This document shows positions 17,392 to 25,868 of a stretch of DNA of 63,077 nt, piece by piece. The notes beneath the pieces are model-generated. The model saw only the letters and a program-made list of their open reading frames with translations. It was not told where the DNA came from and made no database searches. The stretch comes from Phycisphaerales bacterium (lineage in GTDB: Bacteria; Planctomycetota; Phycisphaerae; Sedimentisphaerales; Anaerobacaceae): positions 5,757,964 to 5,821,040 of the forward strand of contig CP070675.1 in assembly GCA_020352215.1 (NCBI GenBank). The letters run 5' to 3'. The translations under genes and the position numbers were made by a program. Positions within the stretch are counted from its first letter, which is position 1, and every line of letters starts with the position of its first letter.

Positions 17392-18354
17392 TTAGCTGCG
17401 CCACGGGCGGGTCCGATTGACCTGGCTCAAAATCGTCTTGGCAATTTGCGCATCCTCGGCAATCTCGAAATCGAACATCCCGGCCAGCACGTGGTCGGCT
17501 CCGCTCTCGAAGGCGTAGCGGAAGGCATCGGCGGGTGGGATCGCGCCGGCGGCCATCACCTTGAAGGCGATCCACGGTTTTTCGACGGTCTTCATGAAAT
17601 CGACGACGGCCTTGGGATCTTTGCACCAGTAGCCCGGGACCTCGGTATGAACTTCGGTCAGCTCATTTGGCTTGGGCGCGCTCGGATAGTTGTGATGGTG
17701 CAGCGTTTTGATGTAGAAATCCGCATCGACCATGTTCTTTTCGCACTCGGTAATCACCTTCAGGTCGTGAGCCCCCACGCCGGAAGGTATTCCATATTGC
17801 CTGACTACCTCGATGGCCTTGGCGATCAAATCGACCCTGCCCTGCGAGACAAGCTGATCGGCCCTGACGCCCCACAGGTAGACCGCATCAACCCCCATAT
17901 CGGCGATCTCTCGCACCTGCGCCGAGTACTCCACCATCTGATCGTCTACCGGGGCCGTGGGACATATAATCCACTGCATTTTGCCATTCTGCTCGTAGCG
18001 GTATTTCTTCAGAACGTTCATCACGTTGGGAACGGTGTGCACGACAAGCGTGTTGATACCGTGGGACTCGGCGATTGCCATTGTCTCGATTATCTTCTCG
18101 TTCGTGTTGTAGTGGGCCGTGAGATTGTATACGTACCTCAGATCACGGCTGTGAGTGAAATGCGTCAGCAGGTTACCGCCCAACAGCAGCCGGCTAATCT
18201 TCAGATCGCCGATCTTGCCCGCTGGCAGTTCCTGTTTCACGGCCTTGCCGGCGACAGCTTCACCGGCCGCACCTGCCTGCAGCGCCAGCAACCCGCCGCT
18301 CGAAGTGGCTATGGATTGCTTAATGAATGTTCGACGATTTAGCTCTGACGACAT
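17392..18354 (-). CDS. Tat-exported TIM-barrel protein, function unknown
   Basis: A 320-residue protein; GGAGG precedes the ATG at 18354. The leader has a twin-arginine motif (NRRTFIKQS, residues 6-14) followed by an Ala/Gly-rich stretch. The remainder reads as a (beta/alpha)8 barrel (ISRLLLGGNLLTHF, INTLVVHTVPNVM, VDAVYLWGVRAD, IPSGVGAHDLKVI, PWIAFKVMAAGAIPPADAF), resembling aldo/keto-reductase- or aldolase-like proteins found beside planctomycete sugar clusters. I do not recognise a named family. It is divergently arranged with the oxidoreductase cluster that starts at 18644, suggesting shared control. A fragment of a second copy lies downstream. Confidence 0.78.
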   Translation of the reverse strand: MSSELNRRTFIKQSIATSSGGLLALQAGAAGEAVAGKAVKQELPAGKIGDLKISRLLLGGNLLTHFTHSRDLRYVYNLTAHYNTNEKIIETMAIAESHGINTLVVHTVPNVMNVLKKYRYEQNGKMQWIICPTAPVDDQMVEYSAQVREIADMGVDAVYLWGVRADQLVSQGRVDLIAKAIEVVRQYGIPSGVGAHDLKVITECEKNMVDADFYIKTLHHHNYPSAPKPNELTEVHTEVPGYWCKDPKAVVDFMKTVEKPWIAFKVMAAGAIPPADAFRYAFESGADHVLAGMFDFEIAEDAQIAKTILSQVNRTRPWRS

Positions 18355-18585
18355 GACTAACCTCCGTTCTGCGTATTTTCGTTCGAAGCAAGCTGAGTTA
18401 TCCGACCCAAACCACTCGGCTCTGATTCCCAAATTCAACACCGACGTCCACGTAAAGCCAAACCCATTATATCTTTCCGGCCCGCCGTTCGAAACAACTT
18501 TTCCAGCGCCAACGACATCCTACACTCGTGGCAGATCTCTCGTACACCAAAGCATTTGCGGTTCCACCTCGGTTGCTGTAGTATT

Positions 18586-18604
18586 GTCAACGGCAAACGT
18601 TGAC
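18586..18604. promoter_or_regulatory. Perfect dyad GTCAACG-N5-CGTTGAC, candidate operator
   Basis: Two perfect seven-base inverted arms (18586-18592 and 18598-18604) separated by GCAAA, 39 bases before the ATG of the oxidoreductase at 18644 and within the divergent 289-base spacer. The form suits a dimeric repressor or activator. The cognate regulator is not in the window. Confidence 0.42.
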
Positions 18605-18643
18605 GAAAACGAGGCACCTGTCGTTGCAGGAAAGGGGACAATT

Positions 18644-20047
18644 ATGGGCCAGCCGATCAATCGACGTGTTCTTCTCAGGCGGACAGCTGCAAGCGCAGCG
18701 GGTCTACTGATTCTGAACAACAGCCACTCTGCCAGGAGCTACCAGGCGAACGAAAAGGTGAGCGTCGCCCTGATCGGCGTCGGCGGACGTGGAAGCTGGT
18801 TTGTCGGGGCGATTCCAAGAACTGGAGGAAATGTGGTGGCGATGTGTGATGTGAACGAACGCAAAGCGGAGCCATCGTTCGAGCAAATCCCACACGCCAA
18901 AAAGTACAATGACTTCCGCAAGATGCTCGAAGAGATGGACGAGCAGATCGACGCGGTCGTCATCGCAACGCCCGACCATACGCACGCCGTTGCCTCCGCG
19001 ATGGCGATGAAGATGGGCAAGCACGTTTACTGCGAAAAACCGTTGACTCACAACGTAGACGAGGCCCGCACCTTGCAGAGGATAGCGGCAGAAAGCAAGG
19101 TGGCGACGCAGATGGGCAACCAGGGCACGGCCAGTGAGGCCTTTCGCCGGGCCGTCGAAATCATCCAGGCCGGCGTCCTCGGCGAGGTCCGCGAGGTCCA
19201 CGCCTGGAACACCGGTGGGGGAGCGGGCGAGCGGCCTTACCCGAGTGACGCACACAAGGTGCCCGACTACTTCCATTGGGATTTGTGGCTCGGCCCGGCA
19301 AGAGAGAGGCCATACAACTCTCGTTGGGTTGAGTGGTGGCACTCCTGGCGTGACTTCGGCACGTGCCAGTTGGGCAATTGGGCTTCGCACACAATGAACG
19401 TTGTCTTCAAAGGTCTGAAGATCGATACGCTTTGGAACAGTGACAACTCCGCCGGACCAGGACAGCCGGCCGACCGGCTGATTCGGCTCAAGGCAGAAGT
19501 GTCCGGGATTCACAAAGAGACGTTCCCGAGGTGGGAGATCATCCGCTACGATGTCCCCGCAAGGGGACAGATGCCGCCGGTGACAGTCAACTGGTACAAC
19601 GGGCCGGGCCAGGCCCCGGGCCCTCGCGAGAAGATCGAAGAGCTGATGGGCCGGCGACTCGACTGGGGCGACACCGGTGAGAAGAAATGGCACGACCATG
19701 CGGGGTGTCTGCTGATAGGCTCGAAGGCAATGCTGCACTCCAATGGCCACAATACCGTCTACACGCTGCTGCCCAAAGAGCAATTCAAAGGCTTTGAGGG
19801 CCCGGCGCCCGTTCTGCCTCGCTCGCGAGGCCATGAGCGCGAGTGGCTCGATGCATGCAGGGCTGGACCGCCGGCAATGTCAAATTTCGATTACTCCAGC
19901 CCGCTGACACAGTTCGTTCTTCTCGGCAACGTCGCCACGCTCTTCGACGAGACAATCGAATACGACCCCATTGCGGGCAGAGCGCTCAGGCCCGCCAGGG
20001 CAAACGAGGCCCTTAGACGAGAGTACCGGCAAGGGTGGCACCTGTAA
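18644..20047 (+). CDS. Tat-exported Gfo/Idh/MocA family oxidoreductase
   Basis: A 467-residue protein; the ATG at 18644 follows an AGGAAAGGGGA site, and the upstream in-frame extension is antisense to another gene. Twin-arginine leader NRRVLLRRTAASAAG (residues 6-20). The Rossmann segment VSVALIGVGGRGSWFVG starts near residue 39, and the EKP hallmark is at 131-133. FHWDLWLGPA and a late NFDYSSPLTQFVLLGNVATL match the same family as the oxidoreductase at 4581-5930. First gene of a six-gene co-directional run; predicted to oxidise a sugar moiety outside the cytoplasm. Confidence 0.93.
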   Translation: MGQPINRRVLLRRTAASAAGLLILNNSHSARSYQANEKVSVALIGVGGRGSWFVGAIPRTGGNVVAMCDVNERKAEPSFEQIPHAKKYNDFRKMLEEMDEQIDAVVIATPDHTHAVASAMAMKMGKHVYCEKPLTHNVDEARTLQRIAAESKVATQMGNQGTASEAFRRAVEIIQAGVLGEVREVHAWNTGGGAGERPYPSDAHKVPDYFHWDLWLGPARERPYNSRWVEWWHSWRDFGTCQLGNWASHTMNVVFKGLKIDTLWNSDNSAGPGQPADRLIRLKAEVSGIHKETFPRWEIIRYDVPARGQMPPVTVNWYNGPGQAPGPREKIEELMGRRLDWGDTGEKKWHDHAGCLLIGSKAMLHSNGHNTVYTLLPKEQFKGFEGPAPVLPRSRGHEREWLDACRAGPPAMSNFDYSSPLTQFVLLGNVATLFDETIEYDPIAGRALRPARANEALRREYRQGWHL

Positions 20048-20069
20048 GCGGTAACTCGAGAGGCAATTC

Positions 20070-20094
20070 GACCCGCTTTTAAGCGGAGCGGGTC
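20070..20094 (+). terminator. Hairpin in the 20048-20117 spacer
   Basis: GACCCGCT (20070-20077) and AGCGGGTC (20087-20094) form a perfect eight-base stem around a nine-base loop, 24 bases before the ThuA start codon. Only a weak TGTTTC follows, so partial termination or mRNA processing within the operon is more likely than full termination. Confidence 0.42.
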
Positions 20095-20117
20095 TGTTTC
20101 GCAAAGGAGATTGGACT

Positions 20118-21065
20118 ATGTCCCACGGTTCTTCTCATAGATACATCCTGTTGGCAGCAGCGATCCTGATTCTGCCTGCCGCCGCCGTTGGTCAGGTCAC
20201 GGAACAGCAAGCCACACGAATTCAATCAGCAGTACCATACACGACGAGTGTCACACCCAAGAAGCCTCGCCGCGTGCTGATCTGGAACACACCGTTCATG
20301 GAGCAGTCGCCTCATAAAGGCTATTCCATCCCCCAGGCCGAATACGCGATGAAGCTCCTCGGCGAGAAAAGCGGCGCATTTGAGCCGGTCGTCAGTAATG
20401 ATGTGGCTGTGTATCTGCCGGAGAATATAAAGCGGTTTGATGCCATCATCTTCAACAACAGCAATGGTTCATGGATTCGCCCGACCGAAAAGGATATGGA
20501 AAGGCTCAAGATGCATGGCCCCGATCAAGACGCCGTCGAGCAATTGCTACGCCGCAGCTTGCTGGATTTCGTGCGGGGCGGCGGCGGCATTGTAGCCTAT
20601 CACCACGCCATCGGCGGCAACACACACTGGCCCGAGTTCCACCAGATGATCGGCGCCGCTTACTGGGGTCATCCCTGGAATGAAGAGGTCGCGGTCACGC
20701 TGGACGAGCCGAACCACCCGCTCTTGGCAGCCTTCGGAGGTGAGGGCTTCCGCCTTGCTGAAGAGATTTTTCAATTCCGCGACCCATATTCCCGCAAGAA
20801 CGTCAGGGTCCTGTTGTCACTCGACACGCATAAGACAAATATGACCGTCCCGTGGATTCACCGCAAAGACAACGACTTCGCTCTGGCATGGGTCCGGCCG
20901 TACGGTAAAGGGCGAGTCTTCTACTGCGCTTTCGGCCACCGCACGGAGATATGGTGGAACGCTGCGATCCTGCGGTTCTACCTGGATGGCATCCAGTTTG
21001 TGGCGGGTGACCTTGACTCGCCGATGGAACCCAGGCGACCTGATCGAGGAGAGTCTTTGGAATGA
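20118..21065 (+). CDS. Secreted ThuA-domain protein
   Basis: A 315-residue protein with a Sec signal peptide (AAVG-Q near residue 28) and an AAAGGAG ribosome site. The ThuA-like class I glutamine-amidotransferase fold is seen in RRVLIWNTPFMEQSPHKGYSIP, FDAIIFNNSNG, FVRGGGGIVAYHHAIGGN and GKGRVFYCAFGHR. ThuA proteins accompany sugar oxidoreductases and trehalose/3-ketosugar use; their reaction is not firmly established. Its TGA overlaps an ATG, but the next gene's real start is probably at 21161. Confidence 0.9.
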   Translation: MSHGSSHRYILLAAAILILPAAAVGQVTEQQATRIQSAVPYTTSVTPKKPRRVLIWNTPFMEQSPHKGYSIPQAEYAMKLLGEKSGAFEPVVSNDVAVYLPENIKRFDAIIFNNSNGSWIRPTEKDMERLKMHGPDQDAVEQLLRRSLLDFVRGGGGIVAYHHAIGGNTHWPEFHQMIGAAYWGHPWNEEVAVTLDEPNHPLLAAFGGEGFRLAEEIFQFRDPYSRKNVRVLLSLDTHKTNMTVPWIHRKDNDFALAWVRPYGKGRVFYCAFGHRTEIWWNAAILRFYLDGIQFVAGDLDSPMEPRRPDRGESLE

Positions 21066-21160
21066 TCGTCTCCAGAGACTATCATATTGGCCAAGAGCTT
21101 TCAGCACGAGAATACCATTTTTTTGAGCTACAATTTCCGAACAAGACTTGGGAGGTCTCT

Positions 21161-22639
21161 ATGGAATCTGAAATGCGACAGCTCGGACTCATACGTTCTG
21201 CACGGGCGGCAGGCCGCAATTGTGGGTTTTCGAGGCGGCAGTTCTTGGGCGGTTGCGCCGCATGCGCAGCCGGCTTCTCGGTATTATCTGCCCTCAATGC
21301 GACCACGGCAGCGGCGCTGGCCGCCGGCGAGGACATCCCGGCCCCTGCAGGCCCAAAACCCAAAATTCGTCTGGTCTTCACGCACATCTCGCCCAACAGT
21401 CCGACCTGGCCGCACATCGGCTACGACTACGAACGCCGCAAGAAGGATTGGACGAGCAAGCTACGCAAGGCCTGCCCGGGCGTCGAGTTCATTGTCGCCA
21501 CGGCCATGAACGCAAACGACGCAAACGAAATCCTGAAGGGCGATAGCGAGGTAGACGGGTACATAGTGTACATGCTAGCGCTCTGGACAGGGGCTCCGCA
21601 GGCCATCGCCGCCTCGGGCAGGCCGACTATCTTCGTGGACGATCTCTACGGCGGCTCGGGTGAGTTCCTCGTTGCCTACGCAGCAGCAAAGAGAAACGGC
21701 TGGAAAGTGGCAGGTGTCTCCTCCAACAACTTCGATGATGTCGTTGACGCAGTCAGGTGCTTTGAGTGCATCAAGAAGCTGCAGCATTCGAACATCCTTC
21801 GAATCGGAGGCGGGTTCGGTTGCAGTCCCGAAGGCATCGAGAAGGTCTTCGGCACCAAGGTGATATTCAAACCACACGAGGAACTTGATGACTTATATAA
21901 GAAGGCCGATCGTGCAAAGGCGCGCGAATGGGCCGGCCGCTGGATCCGTGAGGCGCAAGAAGTCATCGAGCCTTCTCGTGAGGAAATCGAGAAATCCGGA
22001 GCAATGTACCTGGCGATGTGCGAGATGATGCGAAAGTACAAGGCCCAGGCCATCACTGTGAACTGCCTCGGCGGCTTCTATGGTGGAAAAATCACCGCCT
22101 ATCCCTGTCTTGGGTTCTTCCAGCTCAACAACGACGGCTGGGTCGGGGCGTGCGAATCCGATCTAAAATCGACTATTAGCATGCTGCTGATGGCGTACCT
22201 AACCGGTCGGCCAGGGTTCATCTCCGACCCGGTAATCGACACGTCGAAGAACCAGATCATCTATGCTCACTGCGTTGCGCCGAACAAAGTATGGGGCCCG
22301 GAAGGACGATCTAATCCCTACCACATCCGCAACCACTCCGAGGATCGCAAAGGCGCCGCCGTGCGCTCACTGATGCCTCTTGGAGACATGACCACCACGC
22401 TCGAATTCGATCCCGACAAGAAGCAGGTGATATTCCATCAGGGCAAAAGCGTGGCCAATATCGACGAGGACAGGGCGTGTCGGACCAAGTTGGCGGCAGA
22501 GGTCGAAGGTGACATCGACAAGCTTATGAATTACTGGGACACGTGGGGCTGGCACCGCGTCACCTTCTATGGTGACCTGAAACGCCCCGTCCAGAACATC
22601 GCCGCCATGCTCGGCTTCGAGATCATAGAGGAGGCATAG
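21161..22639 (+). CDS. Tat-exported sugar isomerase-fold protein (FucI/AraA-like)
   Basis: A 492-residue protein; GGGAGG lies six bases before the ATG at 21161. The twin-arginine leader is FSRRQFLGG (Arg25-Arg26). The mature part resembles the L-fucose/L-arabinose isomerase superfamily: KIRLVFTHISPNSPTWPHIGYDYERR, DGYIVYMLALWTGAPQAIAASGRPTIFVDDLYGGSG, then AITVNCLGGFYGGKITAYPCLGF, and a C-terminal GDMTTTLEFDP domain. Family isomerases are cytoplasmic and Mn2+ dependent, so a Tat-exported version is unusual. Given its neighbours it may act on oxidised or released sugars in the periplasm. Activity not proven. Confidence 0.72.
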   Translation: MESEMRQLGLIRSARAAGRNCGFSRRQFLGGCAACAAGFSVLSALNATTAAALAAGEDIPAPAGPKPKIRLVFTHISPNSPTWPHIGYDYERRKKDWTSKLRKACPGVEFIVATAMNANDANEILKGDSEVDGYIVYMLALWTGAPQAIAASGRPTIFVDDLYGGSGEFLVAYAAAKRNGWKVAGVSSNNFDDVVDAVRCFECIKKLQHSNILRIGGGFGCSPEGIEKVFGTKVIFKPHEELDDLYKKADRAKAREWAGRWIREAQEVIEPSREEIEKSGAMYLAMCEMMRKYKAQAITVNCLGGFYGGKITAYPCLGFFQLNNDGWVGACESDLKSTISMLLMAYLTGRPGFISDPVIDTSKNQIIYAHCVAPNKVWGPEGRSNPYHIRNHSEDRKGAAVRSLMPLGDMTTTLEFDPDKKQVIFHQGKSVANIDEDRACRTKLAAEVEGDIDKLMNYWDTWGWHRVTFYGDLKRPVQNIAAMLGFEIIEEA

Positions 22640-22702
22640 CGGCCGATTGCTTATTGGCTATTTGTAGTCGGAGACCAATTGGACAGAGTAGGATAATCGA
22701 CC

Positions 22703-24085
22703 ATGGACAAAGACAACGCTTTGGGACGGTGCGCCAGGGCGACGCGCATGCCAGGGACATGGGCGCTTTTGCTTCTCCTTGTCGTCGCTTCACGTCTGCT
22801 CGCAGGACAAGCCCCGGAGAGCAACCGCCTCTTGGTCGGGTACGCTGACATCGACATAACGCCACCGTTAGGTGTTCCAATGCCGGGTTATTTTCAGGAA
22901 CGTAAGGCAACGGGTGTCCTTGATACGCTCTTGGCCAAATCGCTCGTACTGACCAAAGGAGAAGTGACACTCGCCATTATCGCCCTGGACCTGATCGGTC
23001 TAAGCGATTCCATTGTCGCAGATATACGCGGCGAAATCCAAAGGCAGACGGGAATTGCTCCCGAGCGCATCTTCATCCACGCGATCCACACTCACACCGG
23101 AGCAGCTGTTTCTCACATCAAGGATCGGCTGGCCGCGCAGGTCACCACGGCAGTCAAGAAGGCGGTTGAAAAGCGAGTCGACGAGAATCGTGTCACGCTC
23201 GGGGCCTGCAACGAAAGAAGCATTGCTTTCATCCGCCGCTATCTTATGGAAGACGGCACAGTGCGCACCAACCCGGGCAGGGGCAATCCCAGGATTGTCC
23301 GTCCAATTGGTGATATCGACCCGGCAGTCTACGCCATGTCATTCGAGACGGCCAAGATCGTGCTGGTCAGTTACGGCCTGCACCCCGACTGTGTCAGCGG
23401 TGATAAGTACTCGGCGGATTACCCGTACCACATGACTGAAGCGATTCGAGAAACCCTCGGCCCAGACTGGAATGTGATCTTCCTGAACGCCTGCTGTGGA
23501 AACGTCAACCACATAAACGTCAAGGACAAGAGCCAGCGAAGCTCATACGACGAGTCTCGCAAGATCGGGCGAACGCTTGCAGAAGCCGCTCTCGCAGCCC
23601 GAGACAATAGCCGCGACCTTGTCATGGACACCATCGCGGCCCGTGCCGGGACCGTGCAGTGTCCTGCTCGCATAGTCCCCAAGAACTTGCGTGAATGGGC
23701 CGAGCGCCAGATCCAGGAGAATCCAGCGGAGGCTTCCAGGCGGAAGTTCAACGAGTACACCCCGTCCCGAATAATGAAGCTCACCGAGGCCGAAGGGACC
23801 ACGCGTCCTGCAGAAATCATTGTCTTCCGTATCGGCGACGTGGCAATCGTGGGCCTTCCCGGAGAGGTCTTTGTCGAGGTGGCGAGGGACATAAAGACCC
23901 ATTCCCTTACGGACCCCACACTGGTCATCGGCCTGACAGGTGGCTCCATGGGCTATATCCCGCACCCGAGGGGATACCAGGAAGGTGGCTACGAGGCGAC
24001 GTTCGGCAGCGCCCGCAACTCACCAGAGACACCGATCCTCTGGTGCGATACAGCGGCTCGCCTGATCAAAGAACTCCGGAACTGA
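22703..24085 (+). CDS. Secreted neutral/alkaline ceramidase-like protein
   Basis: A 460-residue protein with an N-terminal hydrophobic signal after a basic stretch (ALLLLLVVASRLLAG). It shows the neutral/alkaline non-lysosomal ceramidase N-terminal domain pattern: VGYADIDITPPLGVPMPGY, ALDLIGLSDSIVADI, IHAIHTHTGAAVS (zinc His motif) and FLNACCGNVNHI, the counterpart of the catalytic Ser/Asn loop. Many planctomycete members lie in sugar clusters and probably hydrolyse something other than ceramide. The start at 22703 lacks a strong ribosome site, so a nearby alternative such as the internal Met at residue 16 is possible. Confidence 0.83.
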   Translation: MDKDNALGRCARATRMPGTWALLLLLVVASRLLAGQAPESNRLLVGYADIDITPPLGVPMPGYFQERKATGVLDTLLAKSLVLTKGEVTLAIIALDLIGLSDSIVADIRGEIQRQTGIAPERIFIHAIHTHTGAAVSHIKDRLAAQVTTAVKKAVEKRVDENRVTLGACNERSIAFIRRYLMEDGTVRTNPGRGNPRIVRPIGDIDPAVYAMSFETAKIVLVSYGLHPDCVSGDKYSADYPYHMTEAIRETLGPDWNVIFLNACCGNVNHINVKDKSQRSSYDESRKIGRTLAEAALAARDNSRDLVMDTIAARAGTVQCPARIVPKNLREWAERQIQENPAEASRRKFNEYTPSRIMKLTEAEGTTRPAEIIVFRIGDVAIVGLPGEVFVEVARDIKTHSLTDPTLVIGLTGGSMGYIPHPRGYQEGGYEATFGSARNSPETPILWCDTAARLIKELRN

Positions 24086-24245
24086 CGAGACTCATTGGCC
24101 CGCAAGTAACCTTTGAACAATCTGACCCAAACGGGTACAATTAACCACCAGTCTGACAAAGGTACAAGAAACGTGAGCGTCGGATCGCTGCAGAACAATG
24201 GGCGGTGATATGTGTCCACGCTCCAAGGATCGAGGAAGGTAATCC

Positions 24246-25772
24246 ATGCTAACAACAAAAGCATCACGGCGGCAATCACTCATCTGCATTCTGTTCTGCG
24301 CGGCGCTGGTCGCGGCTACACTTCGGGCGGCCGACCAGACACAGTGGGGCCAAAGGTACACCCGCAACATGATCTCGGCGGAAACAAACTTGCCAGAGAA
24401 ATTCGACCCTGCTACCGGTGAGAACATCAAGTGGGCTATTCCACTCGGCTCACAGGCATGGGCTACGCCTGCCGTCGCGAACGGCAAGATTCTGATCGGC
24501 ACCAACAACGGCAAGCCGCGCGACCCTCGACACAAGGGAGACCGCAGCGTACTGTGGTGCCTTAACGAGAGCGACGGTAGCTTTTGCTGGCAGCTTGTCG
24601 TCCCAAAGCTCGCGAGCGACCGATATCTGGATTGGCCCAGAGTCGGCATCTGTTCGACCCCTACGGTTGAAGGCGACCGTGTCTATGTGCCGAGCAACCG
24701 CTGTGAGATACTGTGCCTCGACCTCAACGGTCAGGCAAACGGCAACGATGGGCCGTTCCGCGACGAAGGCCGACATATGGTCCCGCCCGGCAGCGAGCCA
24801 ATGCAGGTGACGGACATCGACGCGGACATCATTTGGCTGTTCGATATGCGGGCCGAGGTTGGAGTGCACCCTATGGACGAGACACACTCCTCGATTCTAT
24901 TGCACGGGCCGCTCCTATACGCCAACACCAGCAACGGTCTCGACAACAAGCATAGCCGTGTTGCGGCCCCGGAAGCCCCGAGCCTGATCGTGCTCGATAA
25001 GGCAACCGGCCGGCTCGTCGCTCGGGACAATGAGAATATCGGCCCAAAGATATTCCACTGCACCTGGTCTTCACCCGCACTTGCCCAGGTTAACGGACAG
25101 ACTCAGATAATCTTCTGCGGCGGAGATGCCGTGTGCTATGGCTTCAAGGCCTTGCAGGCAGATCCGGCTACCGAGACCGTGAGGAAACTTGAAAGAATCT
25201 GGCGATTGGATTGCGACCCGACGGCTCCGAAAGAGGATGTGCACAAATATGTAGGCAACCGCCAAGAGAGCCCGAGCACCGTCATGAGCATGCCGGTATT
25301 CGACGACGGCAGGGTCTACGTGACATACGGAGGTGACATCTGGTGGGGCAAACACGAGGCGTGGTTAGCATGTTTTGATGTGGGCGAAACAGGTGACATC
25401 ACTGAGTCCGGCCGACTATGGACCTATCGGCTTGGAAACCACTGCTGCTCGACCCCGTCCGTCTATAACGGCATGGTCTTCGTCGCCGACTGTGACGGGC
25501 AGGTCCACTGTGTGGATGCGGACACAGGTAAACACTATTGGACACACCAGGCGAACGGAGACATCTGGGGTTCGACGCTCGTGGCCGATGGAAAGGTCTA
25601 TGTCGGTACGCGACGCGGCCACTTCTATGTATTCGCCGCCGATAAGAACGAAAGGGTCATCAGCTCCATCGAGCTGGACGATCCCATCAACACCTCTCCG
25701 GTAGCCGCCAACGGCGTGCTCTACGTCGCCACAATGAGAAAGCTCTACGCGGTGGCGCAGGCCGCAAAATAA
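24246..25772 (+). CDS. Secreted PQQ-like beta-propeller protein
   Basis: A 508-residue protein with signal peptide (residues 1-28, ending LRAAD). Blade repeats of the form AWATPAVANGKILIGTNNG, STPTVEGDRVYVPSNRCEILCLDL, TPSVYNGMVFVADCDGQVHCVDADTGKHYW and GSTLVADGKVYVGTRRGHFYVF mark a PQQ-type (BamB-like) propeller. Several such proteins bind PQQ as quinoprotein dehydrogenases, but no calcium/PQQ site could be assigned here, so a scaffold role is equally likely. It is in line with the oxidoreductase cluster. Confidence 0.85.
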   Translation: MLTTKASRRQSLICILFCAALVAATLRAADQTQWGQRYTRNMISAETNLPEKFDPATGENIKWAIPLGSQAWATPAVANGKILIGTNNGKPRDPRHKGDRSVLWCLNESDGSFCWQLVVPKLASDRYLDWPRVGICSTPTVEGDRVYVPSNRCEILCLDLNGQANGNDGPFRDEGRHMVPPGSEPMQVTDIDADIIWLFDMRAEVGVHPMDETHSSILLHGPLLYANTSNGLDNKHSRVAAPEAPSLIVLDKATGRLVARDNENIGPKIFHCTWSSPALAQVNGQTQIIFCGGDAVCYGFKALQADPATETVRKLERIWRLDCDPTAPKEDVHKYVGNRQESPSTVMSMPVFDDGRVYVTYGGDIWWGKHEAWLACFDVGETGDITESGRLWTYRLGNHCCSTPSVYNGMVFVADCDGQVHCVDADTGKHYWTHQANGDIWGSTLVADGKVYVGTRRGHFYVFAADKNERVISSIELDDPINTSPVAANGVLYVATMRKLYAVAQAAK

Positions 25773-25868
25773 GCTCAGCGAATCTGTCAGCTATGCGTTC
25801 ATCCGGCGCCGAGCAGGGCAAAGAAGATCTTCAGCAGGTCGCGTAGAAAGATCAGAAGGAGATTGAAC

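Noticed and set aside
17107..18342. Long plus-strand open frame (411 codons)
   Set aside because: Antisense to the Tat TIM-barrel gene, which has a ribosome site, a Tat leader and a duplicated fragment in the minus-strand frame. The plus translation has no domain.
18704..19834. Minus-strand frame of 376 codons
   Set aside because: Antisense to a clear Gfo/Idh/MocA oxidoreductase; no ribosome site or domain.
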